NCBI RefSeq assembly: GCF_030316895.1
Contig: NZ_JASZYV010000003.1
Span: 744,001 to 808,000 of the forward strand
Direction: 5' to 3'
From: Variovorax dokdonensis
Lineage (GTDB): Bacteria; Pseudomonadota; Gammaproteobacteria; Burkholderiales; Burkholderiaceae_C
DNA length: 64,000 bases
This document shows positions 62,644 to 64,000 of this stretch, one piece after another. The position numbers were made by a program, and so were the translations under genes. Under the pieces are notes generated by a model. The model was not told where the DNA came from. It searched no databases and saw only the letters and a program-made list of their open reading frames with translations. How positions within the stretch are numbered: the first letter of the stretch is position 1; every line of letters begins with the position of its first letter.

Positions 62644-63297
62644 ATGAACCAGTTCACCCTCTGGGACATCCTTCGCAACCTGCTGATGGCGCTGCAGTGG
62701 ACGGTGGCGCTTTCGCTCATCGCGTTTGTCGGCGGCGGCATCGTGGGGGCGCTGCTTCTGCTGCTGCGCCTGCGCGCGGGGCGGCTGACCGACCACGCGA
62801 TCGGGCTGTATGTCCAGCTCTTCCAGGGCACGCCGCTGCTGATGCAGCTCTTCCTGGCCTACTTCGGCATTGCCTTGCTGGGCGTGGAAGTCTCGGCCTG
62901 GACGGCCGCCGCGCTGGCCCTCACGCTCTACACCAGCGCCTTTCTCACCGAGATCTGGCGCGGCTGCGTCGCCGCCGTGCCCAAAGGCCAGTGGGAAGCC
63001 GCAGGCAGCCTGGCGCTGGGGTTTGGCGAGATGCTTCGCCACGTGATCCTGCCGCAGGCCACCCGCCTGGCCATACCGCCCACCGTCGGCTTCCTGGTGC
63101 AGGTGGTCAAAGGTACGGCGCTCGCCTCGGTGATCGGCTTTGTTGAACTCACCAAGGCCGGCAGCATGATTTCCAACGCCACGTTCAAGCCGTTTCTCGT
63201 GTTCGGCTGCGTGGCGCTGATGTACTTCGCGTTGTGCTTCCCGGTCAGCCTGCTGGCCCGCCACCTGGAAAGAAGAACCCATGGCCGCCGTGCCTGA
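62644..63297 (+). CDS. Amino-acid ABC transporter permease 2
   Basis: A 217-residue permease of the same family as the previous gene. The EAA loop is [20 protein letters not shown] and the segment [14 protein letters not shown] ([17 protein letters not shown]) is typical. Its end overlaps the ATPase start by 17 bases, in a different frame. Confidence 0.92.
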   Translation: MNQFTLWDILRNLLMALQWTVALSLIAFVGGGIVGALLLLLRLRAGRLTDHAIGLYVQLFQGTPLLMQLFLAYFGIALLGVEVSAWTAAALALTLYTSAFLTEIWRGCVAAVPKGQWEAAGSLALGFGEMLRHVILPQATRLAIPPTVGFLVQVVKGTALASVIGFVELTKAGSMISNATFKPFLVFGCVALMYFALCFPVSLLARHLERRTHGRRA

Positions 63298-64000
63298 ATC
63301 CCTGCTGACCGTGAACGTCGAAGCCGCGGGTGCGCCCATCGTGCGCATCACGGCACTTCGCAAGTCCTACGGCAACAACGAGGTGCTCAAGGGCATCGAC
63401 CTGGACGTCAAGCGTGGCGAGGTGATCGCCATCATCGGCAAGAGCGGCTCTGGCAAGAGCACGCTGCTTCGCTGCGTCAATGGGTTGGAAGTCTTCCAGG
63501 AAGGCTCGCTCACCGTCGACGGCAAGCCATTGCTGCACGAAAGCGCGATGGCCATGCGCGAGCTTCGCCAGCGCGTGGGCATGATCTTCCAGAGCTTCAA
63601 CCTCTTTCCGCACCTGTCGGTGGGGCGCAACATCATGCTGGCCCCCACGCTCGTCAAGAAGCGCGGTAAGGCCGAAGCGGCGTCTCAGGCGCGCAAGTTG
63701 CTCGCGCGCGTGGGCCTGGCCGAGAAGTTCGATGCCATGCCCGAGCAACTCTCGGGCGGACAGCAGCAGCGCGTGGCGATCGCCCGTGCATTGGCCACGG
63801 AGCCGGCGGTGCTGCTGTGCGACGAGATCACCTCCGCGCTCGACCCCGAACTCGTCGGCGAAGTGCTGCGGGTGGTGGAGTCGCTGGCCGTCGAGGGCAT
63901 GACGCTGCTCATGGTCACCCACGAGATGAACTTCGCTCGCAAGGTGGCCGACCGCGTCATCTTCATGCACCAGGGCCGCGTGCACGAGATGGGCCCGCCG
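63281..64000 (+). CDS. Amino-acid ABC transporter ATPase, 3'-truncated
   Basis: The frame stays open from the ATG at 63281 to the last base of the window: 240 codons without a stop. Walker A is GKSGSGKST (residues 54-61 region), signature LSGGQQQR, Walker [13 protein letters not shown] and the His switch VTHEM are all visible. GlnQ/HisP type. Only the last few residues are missing. It overlaps permease 2. Confidence 0.94.
   Translation, partial: MAAVPESLLTVNVEAAGAPIVRITALRKSYGNNEVLKGIDLDVKRGEVIAIIGKSGSGKSTLLRCVNGLEVFQEGSLTVDGKPLLHESAMAMRELRQRVGMIFQSFNLFPHLSVGRNIMLAPTLVKKRGKAEAASQARKLLARVGLAEKFDAMPEQLSGGQQQRVAIARALATEPAVLLCDEITSALDPELVGEVLRVVESLAVEGMTLLMVTHEMNFARKVADRVIFMHQGRVHEMGPP

Noticed and set aside
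60173..62647. 824-codon forward ORF over the acyl-CoA synthetase and ABC genes
   Set aside because: Frame-shifted reading of two or more real genes on both strands; spans several gene ends and has no family match.

Overview
This is a GC-rich, densely coded stretch of a betaproteobacterial chromosome. Gene content (protocatechuate 4,5-cleavage genes in the Comamonas pmd order, many Bug, TRAP and ABC solute uptake systems, many CGGGGG-type lipoproteins) and codon use point to Comamonadaceae, most likely Variovorax or a close relative. That assignment is inferred from style, not from a marker gene. I see no tRNA, rRNA, insertion sequence, prophage or CRISPR array, and base composition is even throughout.

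Layout. 1-4.7 kb: end of a pmdFDABC operon for meta-cleavage of protocatechuate, then a terminator and an aldo/keto reductase. 4.7-14.8 kb: a giant membrane patatin-like protein, four exported DUF1254/DUF1214 paralogues (three in a row, one convergent) and a small secreted protein. 14.9-20.3 kb: tannase-family esterase, Bug binding protein and DUF3237 protein, with a divergent LuxR regulator and a flavin monooxygenase. 20.4-26.4 kb: housekeeping and small transport genes (DMT exporter, truC, DUF808, outer-membrane protein, GNAT, ferredoxin, MFS). 26.5-31.3 kb: TAXI-type TRAP transporter, a core-MetE methionine synthase and trxC. 31.3-37.9 kb: a repeat-bearing lipoprotein, then a reverse-strand block of glycosyltransferase, PlcP-like phosphoesterase, CorA and small proteins with two Pho-box-like sites. 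37.9-43.4 kb: an RluA-type pseudouridine synthase, an OYE-family oxidoreductase and a zinc-ribbon/cyclase/AAA regulator. 43.7-45.6 kb: DUF3455 lipoprotein with an ECF sigma/anti-sigma pair. 45.6-51.4 kb: universal stress protein, egtB-egtD-DUF427-2OG dioxygenase run, NDH-2-like dehydrogenase. 51.5-59.2 kb: DctPQM TRAP transporter, large MscS channel, flavodoxin-like protein, PKD-type lipoprotein. 59.3-64 kb: acyl-CoA synthetase and a polar amino-acid ABC transporter behind a sigma-54 promoter; its ATPase runs off the window.

The most interesting locus is 33.8-37.8 kb. A PlcP-type phospholipase C homologue lies 10 bases upstream of an MGDG-synthase-like (GT28-type) glycosyltransferase, and a near-consensus PhoB box sits just before plcP. 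This predicts phosphate-starvation replacement of phospholipid by glycolipid, using a GT28-type enzyme instead of the GT4-family Agt usually paired with PlcP. Other leads are the DUF1254/patatin cluster, the ergothioneine genes joined to a 2OG-Fe(II) dioxygenase, and a four-repeat/propeller lipoprotein. All function calls rest on motif recognition by eye; no database search was run.
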